Shown: piece after piece, positions 46,341-57,779 of the stretch | Layout of the letters: each line of letters opens with the position of its first letter | Numbering within the stretch: position 1 is the first letter of the stretch | NCBI GenBank assembly: GCA_036873755.1 | Contig: JAVTVY010006821.1 | Span: 337,593-401,592, forward strand | Length of the DNA stretch: 64,000 bases | Direction: 5' to 3' | Source of the DNA: Hanleya hanleyi | Lineage: Eukaryota; Mollusca; Polyplacophora; Lepidopleurida; Hanleyidae | The notes under the pieces: model-generated | What the model saw: the letters and a program-made list of their open reading frames with translations, nothing else | Told to the model about the DNA's origin: nothing | Databases searched by the model: none | Program-made: the position numbers and the translations under genes

Positions 46341-46670
46341 GAATCACCGCTGCTCTTTAAGGTCAGAGACATAAAACTGTGATTTTACCGAAGATCCGTA
46401 CAATTATTTCTAACTACACATTAAGAAATTGTTGTTTGTAAAACTATTTTATTACGGAGAATATCTGTCTCCGGTGTTTAGATATACTTGAAAGTTCTTG
46501 TATACTTTTAAGCTTGATATTCTAGAATAATTGAATATTATTTAATTACCTAATCTAATTGTGAGCGCCCTGATAGTACAATGGAGATAAAACGATTTCT
46601 GAATAAGACTATATACATGATATCACATTCTTAACTCGAGCTGCTGTATTATTCTCCCTCACACAACATC

Positions 46671-47171
46671 GTGAGACAGAAAGCGAAAGCGGAAGGCAAA
46701 CAAGCGCGACTGGTGATTGACAATCTCTACGTATATGGCAGGAGAGTATTCCCAACTGAACAGACTGCCGACTATCGATATGACAACCGCCATGACAACC
46801 GATCTGACCATCACCGTTACCAGCGTTACGACAACCGCCGGGATAATCGAAGCGACAACAATCAACATAGCCGTTACGACAACCGCCACGATAGTCGTTA
46901 CGACAATCGTCGTGACAACCGCTACGACAACCGACACGATGGCCGTCACGAAAATCGTCCTGACAACCCCTACAACCGCCACGATAGCCGTTACGACAAC
47001 CGCCGTGACCAAGACAGAGGAAGGAGAACTTCACATCACCGAACTGGACCAAATCTCACCGAGACAGCGGAGCAAAGCATGGAGAGACAAACATCGGATA
47101 ACCGTCCCCAGATCACCGCGGCTCCTAATGACGACACAACCCAGCAGCCTCTCGCAACAGGTGGGGAATAG
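46671..47171 (+). pseudogene. ORF1-like frame with Asp-Asn-Arg repeats
   Basis: 166 residues. An N-terminal KQARLVIDNLYVYGRRV segment resembles the end of LINE ORF1 proteins. A low-complexity stretch follows, in which YDNRHD/YDNRRD-like units repeat about a dozen times, then a Thr/Gln-rich tail. The repeated codons (cga/cgt tac gac aac cgc) keep two other plus-strand frames and the opposite strand open too, so those are shadows. The 5' part of ORF1 is missing. Function is inferred from position only. Confidence 0.45.
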
Positions 47172-47201
47172 GGGTGTCACTCGGGTTAAAAAATTTACGT
47201 A

Positions 47202-48030
47202 TTGAAACTTTTCCCAAATAATGAACTTACATTACTGTCAATTAACGTGTGTGGCCTGAAACCAAGGCTGCTCTACCCAGAATTCAGGGACGTGATAAGA
47301 CAATATGATATAGTATCATGTGTTGAGACCAAACTAGATGAGTTTGATATCATAAAAAACATTCCAGGTTATACATTCATCCCAGCAAATAGAAAACAAT
47401 CTGTAAAGCGTAGATCTGGTGGCATTGGTTTATTCGTAAAAGATTCTATCTTACCCCATGTACACATAGATGATCTGTTATGTGAATACGTTCTGTGGTT
47501 TCGATTATCAGGTAATTGTTTTAATCTCGATCATGACTTGAATTTTGGATCTGTATATATACCACCTGAACGATCAAACTACTCTAATGATAACTTAATG
47601 GAAGAGTTGGAAAATGAGATAATTGAAAAATGTACTCAGACTGAATATTTATATTTGCTAGGCGACTTCAATGGAAGAACTGGCCAGGAGAAAGATTACA
47701 CACTGATAGACGATTATTTTGTGGATCTTTTTAATCTTGACGATGTAACAACTCGTAGCCTCAATGATATTAATGATATTGTGAACTATGGACTTTCATT
47801 GGACAGGTCGAATCAAGACAATGGCAGGGTGAAAAGGTATGGTAGAATGATACTCAATCTCTGTAAACTGAACAGTATGGTAATACTTAATGGTAGAACA
47901 GGAAAAGACAAAAATATCGGTAAATGTACATTTAACAATGTATCAACGATTGACTACGCAATATGTAAGATTTCGCAGTGAATCTTGTTCATGACTTTGA
48001 AATCCTAGATTTCGACCCACTTTTCTCAGA
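47202..48030 (+). pseudogene. LINE ORF2 endonuclease
   Basis: APE-type endonuclease: LLSINVCGLKPRLLYPEF, DIVSCVETKLDE (catalytic Glu), SGGIGLFVKDSILP, FGSVYIPPERS, YLLGDFNGRTG (Asp, Asn), VILNGRTGKDKNIGKCTF and TIDYAICK. The frame breaks at about 47,975, and the last motif, FSDLHSPICL (Asp-x-His), lies in the next frame. No ATG opens the frame near 47,202, so the start is uncertain. Confidence 0.75.
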
Positions 48031-49078
48031 CTTACACTCGCCAATATGCTTAACATTAAAACCACCAAATCGGGAAATTGATACGAACACGCCGACTGAG
48101 CCTGAACCGTCAGATCGATCTTGTCACGAAATGGAACAAGATAACCCAGCCAGTGGGCATCACCTAAATAACAAAGCTAGGAGATGGAATACTTCTCAGA
48201 AACCTGCTTTTATTGAAAAAGTGAAGAATCATGATATTGCTAGTTTCATGCAGCATTTAGACAGTTTTACCGCTGAAGATATGACACATGAAAAGATGAA
48301 TGCCATTAATAGTGAAATAGTATCGATATTTTCTCAAGTGCAGAAGCTATCCTTCCACATCATCAAAATAATTACCACAACAGAAAAAAACAACAAACCA
48401 TGGTTTGGCAAAAATTGTCGCCGAGCGAGGAAAAATTATCACCTGGCAAAGCGAATTCATTCTAAATATAAATCGGGTGAGAACAAAAGCAAGTTGGTAG
48501 AAGCAAGTAGATTATATAAAAGAACAATGAATAAGCATATACAGAAATATCAAAATAACACTCGCAACAAAATAAGAAACATGAGGTCTAAACAACCTAA
48601 AGATTATTGGAAATTACTAAATAGCATAGGACAAAAGAAAAACTCAAAGGAAACACCCGATCTCGAAGATCTGTATACGTATTTTAAAGATATAAATGAA
48701 ACTGAAAATGACGAAGAATGGACGGAAAATTTCAATCCAAATGAGGAAAGTGAAGATGAATTGAACAGACAAATAACGGACTTAGAGATTCAAAATGCTA
48801 TTAAACGATTAAAAAATGAAAAGAGCCCTGGACTAGACAACATCTTAAATGAATACATATCATCTACTGTGGAAAGCCTTCTACCCATATACAACAAAGT
48901 GTTTAACCTGGTACTAGATAGTGGAATTATACCTGAAGCATGGCTCGTTGGTGTTATACAACCGATTTACAAGAACAGTGGAGATCACAACGACCCGAGA
49001 AATTATCGGCCTATAACTATACTCAGTTGTTTGGGCAAACTATTCACATCCATTCTGAATGAACGACTTAATGAATAC
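48030..49078 (+). pseudogene. LINE ORF2 linker and first RT blocks
   Basis: A basic linker (KNCRRARKNYHLAKRIH, DYWKLLNSIG) is followed by RT blocks KRLKNEKSPGLDNILNEY and VIQPIYKNSGDHNDPRNYRP, then ILSCLGKLFTSILNERL. The frame is cut at 49078 by the foldback element. Bases 49079-49132, which keep it open a little longer, are transposon sequence. Confidence 0.8.
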
Positions 49079-49798
49079 CACAGGCCCGCAAAACAAGAGT
49101 TTTGGGTGGTGTGGGCGGTGGTATTAGGGTGAAGTGTCGAAATATGGGGTCTCTATATATAACCCCATGCTTTATATAAATCAACATCAAGGTCTGAAAC
49201 GCACTTTGGGTGAATCGAGAAATAAACGGTTTACCGCCAAACAAAATATATCAGCATATTCTACAAGTATCACTTTATATATTCCCGTCGTCAAATTAGT
49301 AAATTTGTGAAATTTTTTACCTTTGCCGGGCGATTCAAAATCCAACGCAACTGTCCGTCCATCCAGGAACAGTTCGATTATGGCGGGCTTCGTTCTTAAT
49401 TCTGATTGGTCAGTCTCAACAGCTGATCAGTGCGTGACCTCTCTTGCCGGAGGTGTGTCGAGACTGACCAATCAGAGTTAAGAACGAAGCCCGCCATAAT
49501 CGAACTGTTCCTGGATGGACGGACAGTTGCGTTGGATTTTGAATCGCCCGGCAAAGGCAAAAAATTGCACAAATTTACTAATTTGACGACGGGAATATAT
49601 AAAGTGATACTTGTAGAATATGCTGATGTATTTTGTTTGGCGGTAAACCGTTTAATTCTCGATTCACCCAAAGTGCGTTTCAGACCTTGATGTTGATTTA
49701 TATAAAGCATGGGGTTATATATAGAGATCCCATATTTCAACACTTCACCCTAATACCACCGCCCACACCACCCAAAACTCTTGTTTTGCGGGCCTGTG
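49079..49798. mobile_element. 720-bp palindromic foldback transposon (8-bp TSD, hAT- or P-like)
   Basis: Two 339-bp arms (49079-49417 and 49460-49798) are near-perfect inverted copies around a 42-bp loop. Only a few single-base differences were noticed and no length difference. Ends are cacaggcccgcaaaac and its complement. atgaatac at 49071-49078 is repeated at 49799-49806, an 8-bp target-site duplication as made by hAT and P superfamily transposases. It has no coding capacity. Removing the element and one duplication changes the frame by 728 bases, exactly what is needed to bring frames 47978-49132 and 49807-50457 into register, which proves insertion into an existing LINE. Confidence 0.88.
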
Positions 49799-49806
49799 AT
49801 GAATAC

Positions 49807-50601
49807 CTTGAATCAAATAATTTGCTCACAGAAACTCAAACAGGCTTTAGAAAAGGGTACTCGACACTAGACAATATGTTTGTTCTACATGCCTTAACCG
49901 ATTATATGAAAGCTAAAAAGAAAAAGCTGTATTGTGCGTTCATTGATTTGAAAAATACATTCGACAAAGTTTGGCGAGTAGGATTGTTGAACAAGCTTAT
50001 CAAATATGGTATAAATGGTAAACTGTTTAATGTCATAGTCAACATGTACAACAATATTAAATCATGTGTCAAACTTGGAAATGATTACTCTCCATTGTTT
50101 GCTTGTAACAGTGGAGTCCGTCAAGGTGAGAACTTGTCACCTATTTTGTTTTCCCTCTTTATGAATGATCTAGAAACATATTTATTGGAACGAGTGGAAG
50201 GCGTAACTATTGATACTGACGATATTTTCTTACCTGCTGTTATATGTATTATCGTTTTATTGTACGCCGATGACGCCATCATTATCGCACAAAGCCCCGA
50301 AGAACTACAACAAGCTCTAGATGTATTTTCTGAATATTGTTTAACGTGGAAACTCGAAATAAATATAAATAAAACTAAGATTGTCATATTTGGTAGCAGA
50401 AAAAATAATTGTCAATTTTGGATTAATGGAAAACAGATTGAGATAACAGAGAGCTAAAAATACTTGGGCATTGTGTTCAATAGAAATGGCTCATTTGCAT
50501 GTGCAAAAAAACGTATTGTGGAACAAGCTGGCAAAGCCCTTCATTTATTGTATAGTAGAGTAAGAAACCTGTCTCTCCCTATTGATTGTGCTTTATCGTT
50601 G
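49807..50601 (+). pseudogene. LINE ORF2 catalytic RT blocks and start of thumb
   Basis: After the insertion the RT resumes with QTGFRKGYSTLDNMFVLHAL, CAFIDLKNTFDKVWR (catalytic Asp), SGVRQGENLSPILFSLF and VLLYADDAIIIAQ (YADD). An in-frame TAA at 50455-50457 interrupts just before YLGIVFNRNGSF in the same phase, one of the disabling mutations. The frame then continues into the repeat array. Confidence 0.82.
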
Positions 50602-53600
50602 TTCGACCAGACAATTGTTCCTCTATTACTGTATGGCTGTGAGATATGGGGGTTTGACCAGACAATTGTTCCTCTATTACTGTATGGCTGTGAGATATGG
50701 GGGTTTGACCAGACAATTGTTCCTCTATTACTGTATGGCTGTGAGATATGGGGGTTTGACCAGACAATTGTTCCTCTATTACTGTATGGCTGTGAGATAT
50801 GGGGGTTTGACCAGACAATTGTTCCTCTATTACTGTATGGCTGTGAGATATGGGGGTTTGACCAGACAATTGTTCCTCTATTACTGTATGGCTGTGAGAT
50901 ATGGGGGTTTGACCAGACAATTGTTCCTCTATTACTGTATGGCTGTGAGATATGGGGGTTTGACCAGACAATTGCTCCTCTATTACTGTATGGCTGTGAG
51001 ATATGGGGGTTTGACCAGACAATTGTTCCTCTATTACTGTATGGCTGTGAGATATGGGGGTTTGACCAGACAATTGTTCCTCTATTACTGTATGGCTGTG
51101 AGATATGGGGGTTTGACCAGACAATTGTTCCTCTATTACTGTATGGCTGTGAGATATGGGGGTTTGACCAGACAATTGTTCCTCTATTACTGTATGGCTG
51201 TGAGATATGGGGGTTTGACCAGACAATTGTTCCTCTATTACTGTATGGCTGTGAGATATGGGGGTTTGACCAGACAATTGTTCCTCTATTACTGTATGGC
51301 TGTGAGATATGGGGGTTTGACCAGACAATTGTTCCTCTATTACTGTATGGCTGTGAGATATGGGGGTTTGACCAGACAATTGTTCCTCTATTACTGTATG
51401 GCTGTGAGATATGGGGGTTTGACCAGACAATTGTTCCTCTATTACTGTATGGCTGTGAGATATGGGGGTTTGACCAGACAATTGTTCCTCTATTACTGTA
51501 TGGCTGTGAGATATGGGGGTTTGACCAGACAATTGTTCCTCTATTACTGTATGACTGTGAGATATGGGGGTTTGACCAGACAATTGTTCCTCTATTACTG
51601 TATGGCTGTGAGATATGGGGGTTTGACCAGACAATTGTTCCTCTATTACTGTATGACTGTGAGATATGGGGGTTTGACATGACAATTGTTCCTCTATTAC
51701 TGTATGGCTGTGAGATATGGGGGTTTGACCAGACAATTGTTCCTCTATTACTGTATGGCTGTGAGATATGGGGGTTTGACCAGACAATTGTTCCTCTATT
51801 ACTGTATGGCTGTGAGATATGGGGGTTTGACCAGACAATTGTTCCTCTATTACTGTATGGCTGTGAGATATGGGGGTTTGACCAGACAATTGTTCCTCTA
51901 TTACTGTATGGCTGTGAGATATGGGGGTTTGACCAGACAATTGTTCCTCTATTACTGTATGGCTGTGAGATATGGGGGTTTGACCAGACAATTGTTCCTC
52001 TATTACTGTATGGCTGTGAGATATGGGGGTTTGACCAGACAATTGTTCCTCTATTACTGTATGGCTGTGCGATATGGGGGTTTGACCAGACAATTGTTCC
52101 TCTATTACTGTATGGCTGTGAGATATGGGGGTTTGACCAGACAATTGTTCCTCTATTACTGTATGGCTGTGAGATATGGGGGTTTGACCAGACAATTGTT
52201 CCTCTATTACTGTATGGCTGTGAGATATGGGGGTTTGACCAGACAATTGTTCCTCTATTACTGTATGGCTGTGAGATATGGGGGTTTGACCAGACAATTG
52301 TTCCTCTATTACTGTATGGCTGTGTATTGACCAGACAATTGCTCCTCCTGTATGGCTAGATATGGGGGGACTTGTATGGCTGTGAGATATGGGGGTTTGA
52401 GACAATTGCTCCTCTATTACTGTATGGCTGTGAATATGGGGGTTTGACCAGACAATTGTTCCTCTATTACTGGCTGTGAGATATGGCCAGACAATTGTTC
52501 CTCTATTACTGTATGGCTGTGAGATATGGGGGTTTGACCAGACAATTGTTCCTCTATTACTGTATGGCTGTGAGATATGGGGGTTTGACCAGACAATTGC
52601 TCCTCTATTACTGTATGGCTGTGAGATATGGGGGTTTGACCAGACAATTGTTCCTCTATTACTGTATGGCTGTGAGATATGGGGGTTTGACCAGACAATT
52701 GCTCCTCTATTACTGTATGGCTGTGAGATATGGGGGTTTGACCAGACAATTGTTCCTCTATTACTGTATGACTGTGAGATATACCAGACAATTGCTCCTC
52801 TATTACTGGGCTGTGAGATATGGGGGTTTGACCAGACAATTGCTCCTCTATTACTGTATGGCTGTGAGATATGGGGGTTTGACCAGACAATTGTTCCTAT
52901 TACTGTATTGTGAGATATGGGGGTTTGACCAGACAATTGTTCCTCTATTACTGTATGGCTGTGAGATATGGGGGGTTTGACCAGACAATTGTTCCTCTAT
53001 TACTGTATGGCTGTGAGATATGGGGGTTTGACCAGACAATTGTTCCTCTATTACTGTATGGCTGTGAGATATGGGGGTTTGACCAGACAATTGTTCGTCT
53101 ATTACTGTATGGCTGTGAGATATGGGGGTTTGACCAGACAATTGTTCCTCTATTACTGTATGCCTGTGAGATATGGGGGTTTGACCAGACAATTGTTCCT
53201 CTATTACTGTATGGCTGTGAGATATGGGGGTTTGACCAGACAATTGTTCCTCTATTACTGTATGGCTGTGAGATATGGGGGTTTGACCAGACAATTGTTC
53301 CTCTATTACTGTATGGCTGTGAGATATGGGGGTTTGACCAGACAATTGCTCCTCTATTACTGTATGGCTGTGAGATATGGGGGTTTGACCAGACAATTGT
53401 TCCTCTATTACTGTATGGCTGTGAGATATGGGGGTTTGACCAGACAATTGTTCCTCTATTACTGTATGGCTGTGAGATATGGGGGTTTGACCAGACAATT
53501 GCTCCTCTATTACTGTATGGCTGTGAGATATGGGGGTTTGACCAGACAATTGTTCCTCTATTACTGTATGGCTGTGAGATATGGGGGTTTGACCAGACAA

Positions 53601-54144
53601 TTGTTCCTCTATTACTGTATGGCTGTGAGATATGGGGGTTTGACCAGACAATTGTTCCTCTATTACTGTATGACTGTGAGATATGGGGGTTTGACCAGAC
53701 AATTGTTCCTCTATTACTGTATGGCTGTGAGATATGGGGGTTTGACCAGACAATTGTTCCTCTATTACTGTATGACTGTGAGATATGGGGGTTTGACATG
53801 ACAATTGTTCCTCTATTACTGTATGGCTGTGAGATATGGGGGTTTGACCAGACAATTGTTCCTCTATTACTGTATGGCTGTGAGATATGGGGGTTTGACC
53901 AGACAATTGTTCCTCTATTACTGTATGGCTGTGAGATATGGGGGTTTGACCAGACAATTGTTCCTCTATTACTGTATGGCTGTGAGATATGGGGGTTTGA
54001 CCAGACAATTGTTCCTCTATTACTGTATGGCTGTGAGATATGGGGGTTTGACCAGACAATTGTTCCTCTATTACTGTATGGCTGTGAGATATGGGGGTTT
54101 GACCAGACAATTGTTCCTCTATTACTGCTGTGAGATATGGGGAT
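50602..54144 (+). repeat. 51-bp minisatellite, about 69 copies, inside the LINE RT
   Basis: The unit reads FDQTIVPLLLYGCEIWG (17 codons) in the LINE frame. This segment occurs once in ordinary CR1/jockey-type reverse transcriptases, in the conserved 'LLYGxExWG' region after the palm. Copies 50602-52320 and 52910-54130 are almost identical; 52320-52910 carries many small deletions. Variants include IAP for IVP (gctcct), YDC for YGC (tatgac), and FDM for FDQ (gacatg), the last at 51676 and 53795. Since 51 is divisible by three and no frame on either strand has a stop in the unit, all six frames look open. Those other long frames are not genes. Confidence 0.95.
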
Positions 54145-54932
54145 TTGAAAACATTGCTATTATCGAGAATATTCATACCACCTTCCTCAAATATATTTTA
54201 CATGTCAGAAAATGTACCCCTCATTACATGGTATATGGCGATCTAGGGAGACATCCCATTATGCTAACCGTACGTGGAAGAATACTTAATTTTTGGGCTA
54301 AGCTGATTCATGGGAAAACAACTAAAATATCTTTCCTTGTTTATAGACTTTTGTATAACTCGTATGAATCAGGAATTTTTCGTAGTAAATGGATGCATTT
54401 CGTAAAGTGTAGTCTGGATAGCTTAGGTTGTGGTGATCTATGGCTCCGTCAAAACACTCAGAATACAAAGTGGTTTTCTCACTATATCTTACAACTACAA
54501 ACTGATCAGTCCCAACAAACGTGGTCTGATAATATCTCTGCTTCGTCTAAAGGTTATAACTATTCCCTATTTAAAACTGAATTATGTTTAGAACACTATC
54601 TGGAAATATTACCTCCAAAGCTGTACAACAATATTTTAAAATTCAGACTATGTAATCATCGCCTACCAATTGAAACTGGAAGATGGGATAATACGCCCAA
54701 AGAGGAAAGATTATGCAAACTCTGTGACAGTAATAGCATCGGAAGCGAGATGCATTATATATTATATTGTGATTTTTTGGAACCTGCAAGAACTAAATAT
54801 ATTCCAAAATACTATCTGACAGGCAACCTTGAACAAAAATACGAAGATCTGTTTAATACACACAACTATAATACATTGAAAGGACTGAGTTTATTGATAG
54901 GCAAAATATTATCGTCTTTCCCAAAGAAATAA
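54145..54932 (+). pseudogene. LINE ORF2 C-terminal domain
   Basis: Directly after the array the LINE protein continues: FENIAIIENIHTTFLKYILH, YGDLGRHPIM, RLCNHRLPIETGRWD and the zinc-knuckle-like CKLCDSNSIGSEMHYILYC (C-x2-C-x10-H-x4-C), ending at 54932. The last repeat unit lacks five bases (tatgg), shifting the frame relative to most of the array. Confidence 0.78.
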
Positions 54933-55290
54933 GATATGTCTTTATTCTTTTATATATATACATGTATAGATATGTACTCAATCCGTATGTATTGTGCGAT
55001 ATCGAATCGTGTTGTCGTGTTGAATTTATTATTACTTTATTTAAAAGTATAACTTGTAAAAATTGTATCTCATATATATGTATATTGTAAATAGTAATCG
55101 TGTACCTTCAAAACTACCTTGAGTGAAATCCAAGCAAGATGTAACTTGTAAAAAAAAATTATATGTCCACATAATGTAAATTGTAATCATTGCACTTTAA
55201 ATGTAACCACACTGTCGCAAATGTACTATACATGCATGTTACTGTACCTCTTATGTCACAAGTGTGACCAGAGTGAATAAAAAAAGAAGT
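54933..55290 (+). other. LINE 3' untranslated region
   Basis: AT-rich trailer ending 'gtgaataaaaaaagaagttg', with AATAAA next to the end. No further coding signal. Confidence 0.5.
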
Positions 55291-55301
55291 TGAAGTATTT
55301 T

Positions 55302-55327
55302 TCTCTCTCTCTCTCTCTCTCTCTCTC
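55302..55327 (+). repeat. (CT)n microsatellite
   Basis: About 13 CT units directly beyond the LINE 3' end. Confidence 0.9.
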
Positions 55328-55329
55328 AA

Positions 55330-56685
55330 TGAAAAGGAATAATCATTTTATAACTGTCTTGTTGCTCTGCAGTGCTCTTATCTTGCACGGGGACACTTCA
55401 GTCGTTCATCCTGACAAATGAATTGTTAAATAAGCTCGCTTTGTGCTAGGATACAATATCAGATTAACGGACACAGTTGGATAACATTCATCCTTTAAAC
55501 ATGTTAAAGGCTTCTGTGAGTTTTACACTGATGGTGAGAACTAGGTTTTGTAGGGCTCAGTGAAGTAGAAGTCTAGCTACAATCATATTTACTCACTTCT
55601 CTTGGATTACACTTTCCATTCAGCTATACCTAACTCGCAGGAGGGTGCGTCCGTCACTTATTGCGGTAAACATTTCTCTGAGACAGGGGCCATAAAATAT
55701 CATTGGCAGTCAAACCCTCAAAGATTGGAGTAAATCTCCTGAGATCTCTATTGATAAGTGATCTTGGCAGAATTAAACGGGTCCTGTTCAATGTTGGGAT
55801 TAGTCTCCCGAGGTCGCAGCGTATCTGCACAATTTCATCTGAATGATTTCTACTTAGATTTGTGATCACGCAAATATACATGTAATCTGATGTGATATCT
55901 TTGGTTTGTGTTGATCTGCTGGCCAGTTTGATTTTCTATGCAGTCTAGATGGTTTAAGACTAAGGCCATACTATATGCGATATTGTGTACGATGTTATCT
56001 CCGTAAGACTGGTAATACTATGTGCAGTGCAGTAACTATCCGTTGCGTTCTCGCGATGCACTGCGATTCGAATTGAGAAGTTTTAAAGTTAAATAGCACT
56101 GCACACATGATCGCATAGATTTGGAAAGGCCAAGAGCAAATATTTGAGTACATGTATCCAATCATCGTTTACAACTCAAAATCCCTCACATTTTCTATGA
56201 AAGTATCTGAAAAAAAGACACCACATTGCTTGGAAAATGTGCATATTGTTATATTTTAACGCAGTTAGTTTTCGTCATATATCGGTGGGAACAAGAGCTT
56301 TTGCTAGGTCCATATTTCAGAATAAACGTCAGGATGATCAATAATACATTAATGTTATGGAGATGCGAAGAATAGGTTAATTTTGAACTCCCCATGTCTA
56401 AAAGTTTTGTTATTTATGACCATCAAAATCAAGATCGTTTTGCTAAAGGATGCCTTAGTACCTGGTATCATTTATTACAGGTAATAGATAGACTTTAAGA
56501 TTATCACAGGCTGAAGTTAATCTTATAAAACGGGATCCACTATTTTCAATGACCAAGAGCACGATCCTTCAACTTAGGAAAACCCAGACTTCGACAAGAA
56601 TATCGACGCACTGGTGTGACCATTCCTCTGTATGCGATACAATGGAAAGCGTAAGCGATGTCACAATTTTCTGAGTCAACCAAAC
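55330..56685. other. Intergenic, no gene seen
   Basis: Only short frames without motifs. No splice-bounded exon or RNA gene was recognised. Confidence 0.35.
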
Positions 56686-56687
56686 AG

Positions 56688-57130
56688 GTCGAGCGTAGCG
56701 TGCAAGATCTATGGCATTACCGTTCCGTAACTTGTGTCTGATTCCGCTTAACCCGGGGCCAAGGGCCGTTTGAAACCATGTATTTGAAGATCTTCATGGT
56801 AATCATATGAACAGTCATAATCAAAGCGTGACTGAGATACATCATTCTCTAGATGACGACTTTACAACGAATATCATATGGATTAAGAATCCTGATCAGC
56901 GATACGGATTTGATATTTTTGGAACATCATGATGTCTAGTCGGCATCATTGAAAACTGTTAACCTCTTCTCTCTTACAGGAAACCTATGTTTATGTATAC
57001 TATGATTGTGTTTTTGAATTTGGTGCTAATACTGTTATATGGAATATGGAATAGGTCTTTGGATTATGAACGCGGATATTCTTTAATGGACGACGGCTGA
57101 ATTATGAATGACGGACCAGACGCTTGTAAT
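56688..57130 (+). repeat. RT-family 3' region, longest distal copy
   Basis: Begins 'gagcgtagcgtgcaagatct' (end of the RT frame). It runs through 'ttccgcttaacccggggcc', 'aatcaaagcgtgactgagat', 'cttctctcttacaggaaacc' and 'acgacggctgaattatgaat'. It aligns in order with 30,560-30,174 read on the minus strand. Together these two copies define at least 430 bases of shared 3' flank. Confidence 0.75.
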
Positions 57131-57244
57131 TTCGAATATTGACGACGAAATTCTGTTATGGACGACAGCTGGGTATTGAATGTCAGATCTGACGGCTGTA
57201 GCTTATCTTGAATAGAAAATTCCATTCTGTAATACATAACTCTC

Positions 57245-57634
57245 ATGAGACAATTGGTTGGCCCATATCCTGAACGTAATCGTAACATGCATAAAAATGG
57301 GACGTCAACAAGGAAGGCTACGACAAAGGTCGGCATTCTGAGGTATCTCGTTTGTCACTCCGAGTGTTTCCGAGAGATACAGCCGAAAGAAACTATTACG
57401 AGATATATCAAATCTCATCCCGTATTACGCCAGTATGGCGACATATCTGATCTTTCTTGGGCGGGTCCTTTTCTTGACTTAACTACTACCATATGTTTAG
57501 ATTTAGTTGACTATTGTATTGAGAGGTCAGTTGGAGATTCCTTCCTTTCTTTAGTTTGGCGAATGATCGAGGATCACAGACAGCAGGTAATGGTAATTCG
57601 TGAAATCAATGTACAGTTCCTAGCAGTGGTATGA
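57245..57634 (+). CDS. Unrecognised open frame next to the RT-family copy
   Basis: 129 codons without a family I recognise. Features are a basic N-terminus and RYIKSHPVLRQYGDISDLSW. A donor-like caggtaatgg lies inside near 57,587. It starts about 115 bases after the RT-family segment. It may be chance or a fragment of another element. The opposite strand is also partly open, which lowers confidence. Confidence 0.2.
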   Translation: MRQLVGPYPERNRNMHKNGTSTRKATTKVGILRYLVCHSECFREIQPKETITRYIKSHPVLRQYGDISDLSWAGPFLDLTTTICLDLVDYCIERSVGDSFLSLVWRMIEDHRQQVMVIREINVQFLAVV

Positions 57635-57779
57635 AAGCGATGTCTTTGACGATTCCTTGGATTGTATATATAAATCGATTCTATATCGGTCGAGTTTCCT
57701 GTTATCTCATTGACCTGAAACTCACACAATACAAGTGACGGATAGCAATAATCACTGAAACTGGATAGAAACACAGATA

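Larger units (their letters stand above)
46590..55290 (+). mobile_element. LINE (CR1/jockey-type), split by a foldback element and expanded by a 51-bp minisatellite
   Basis: Coding order on the plus strand: an ORF1-like low-complexity frame (46671-47171), endonuclease (47202-47981), linker and RT (47978-49132, then 49807-50457), RT thumb (from 50464), the 51-bp array (50602-54144) and the C-terminal domain to 54932. A 3' UTR follows, ending near 55,289 in 'gaataaaaaaagaag'. Without the 720-bp insertion and the array this is a normal-sized LINE. The clade within the CR1/jockey-like RTs is not resolved. Confidence 0.75.

Noticed and set aside
46659..47205. Frames rich in Val/Thr (minus) or Thr/Ile (plus)
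   Set aside because: They are out-of-phase readings of the YDNRxD repeat.
49396..49743. 115-codon minus frame and 86-codon plus frame
   Set aside because: They are mirror readings of the two arms of the foldback element; no transposase motif.
50602..54144. CRISPR-like array
   Set aside because: Units are contiguous with no unique spacers, the genome is animal, and the unit is coding LINE sequence.
50579..54176. Very long open frames on the minus strand (up to 785 codons, SHSHTVIEEQLSGQTPI type) and other plus frames over the array
   Set aside because: The 51-bp unit is divisible by three and has no stop in any frame, so all six frames stay open. Only the plus frame continuous with the LINE RT has outside support.
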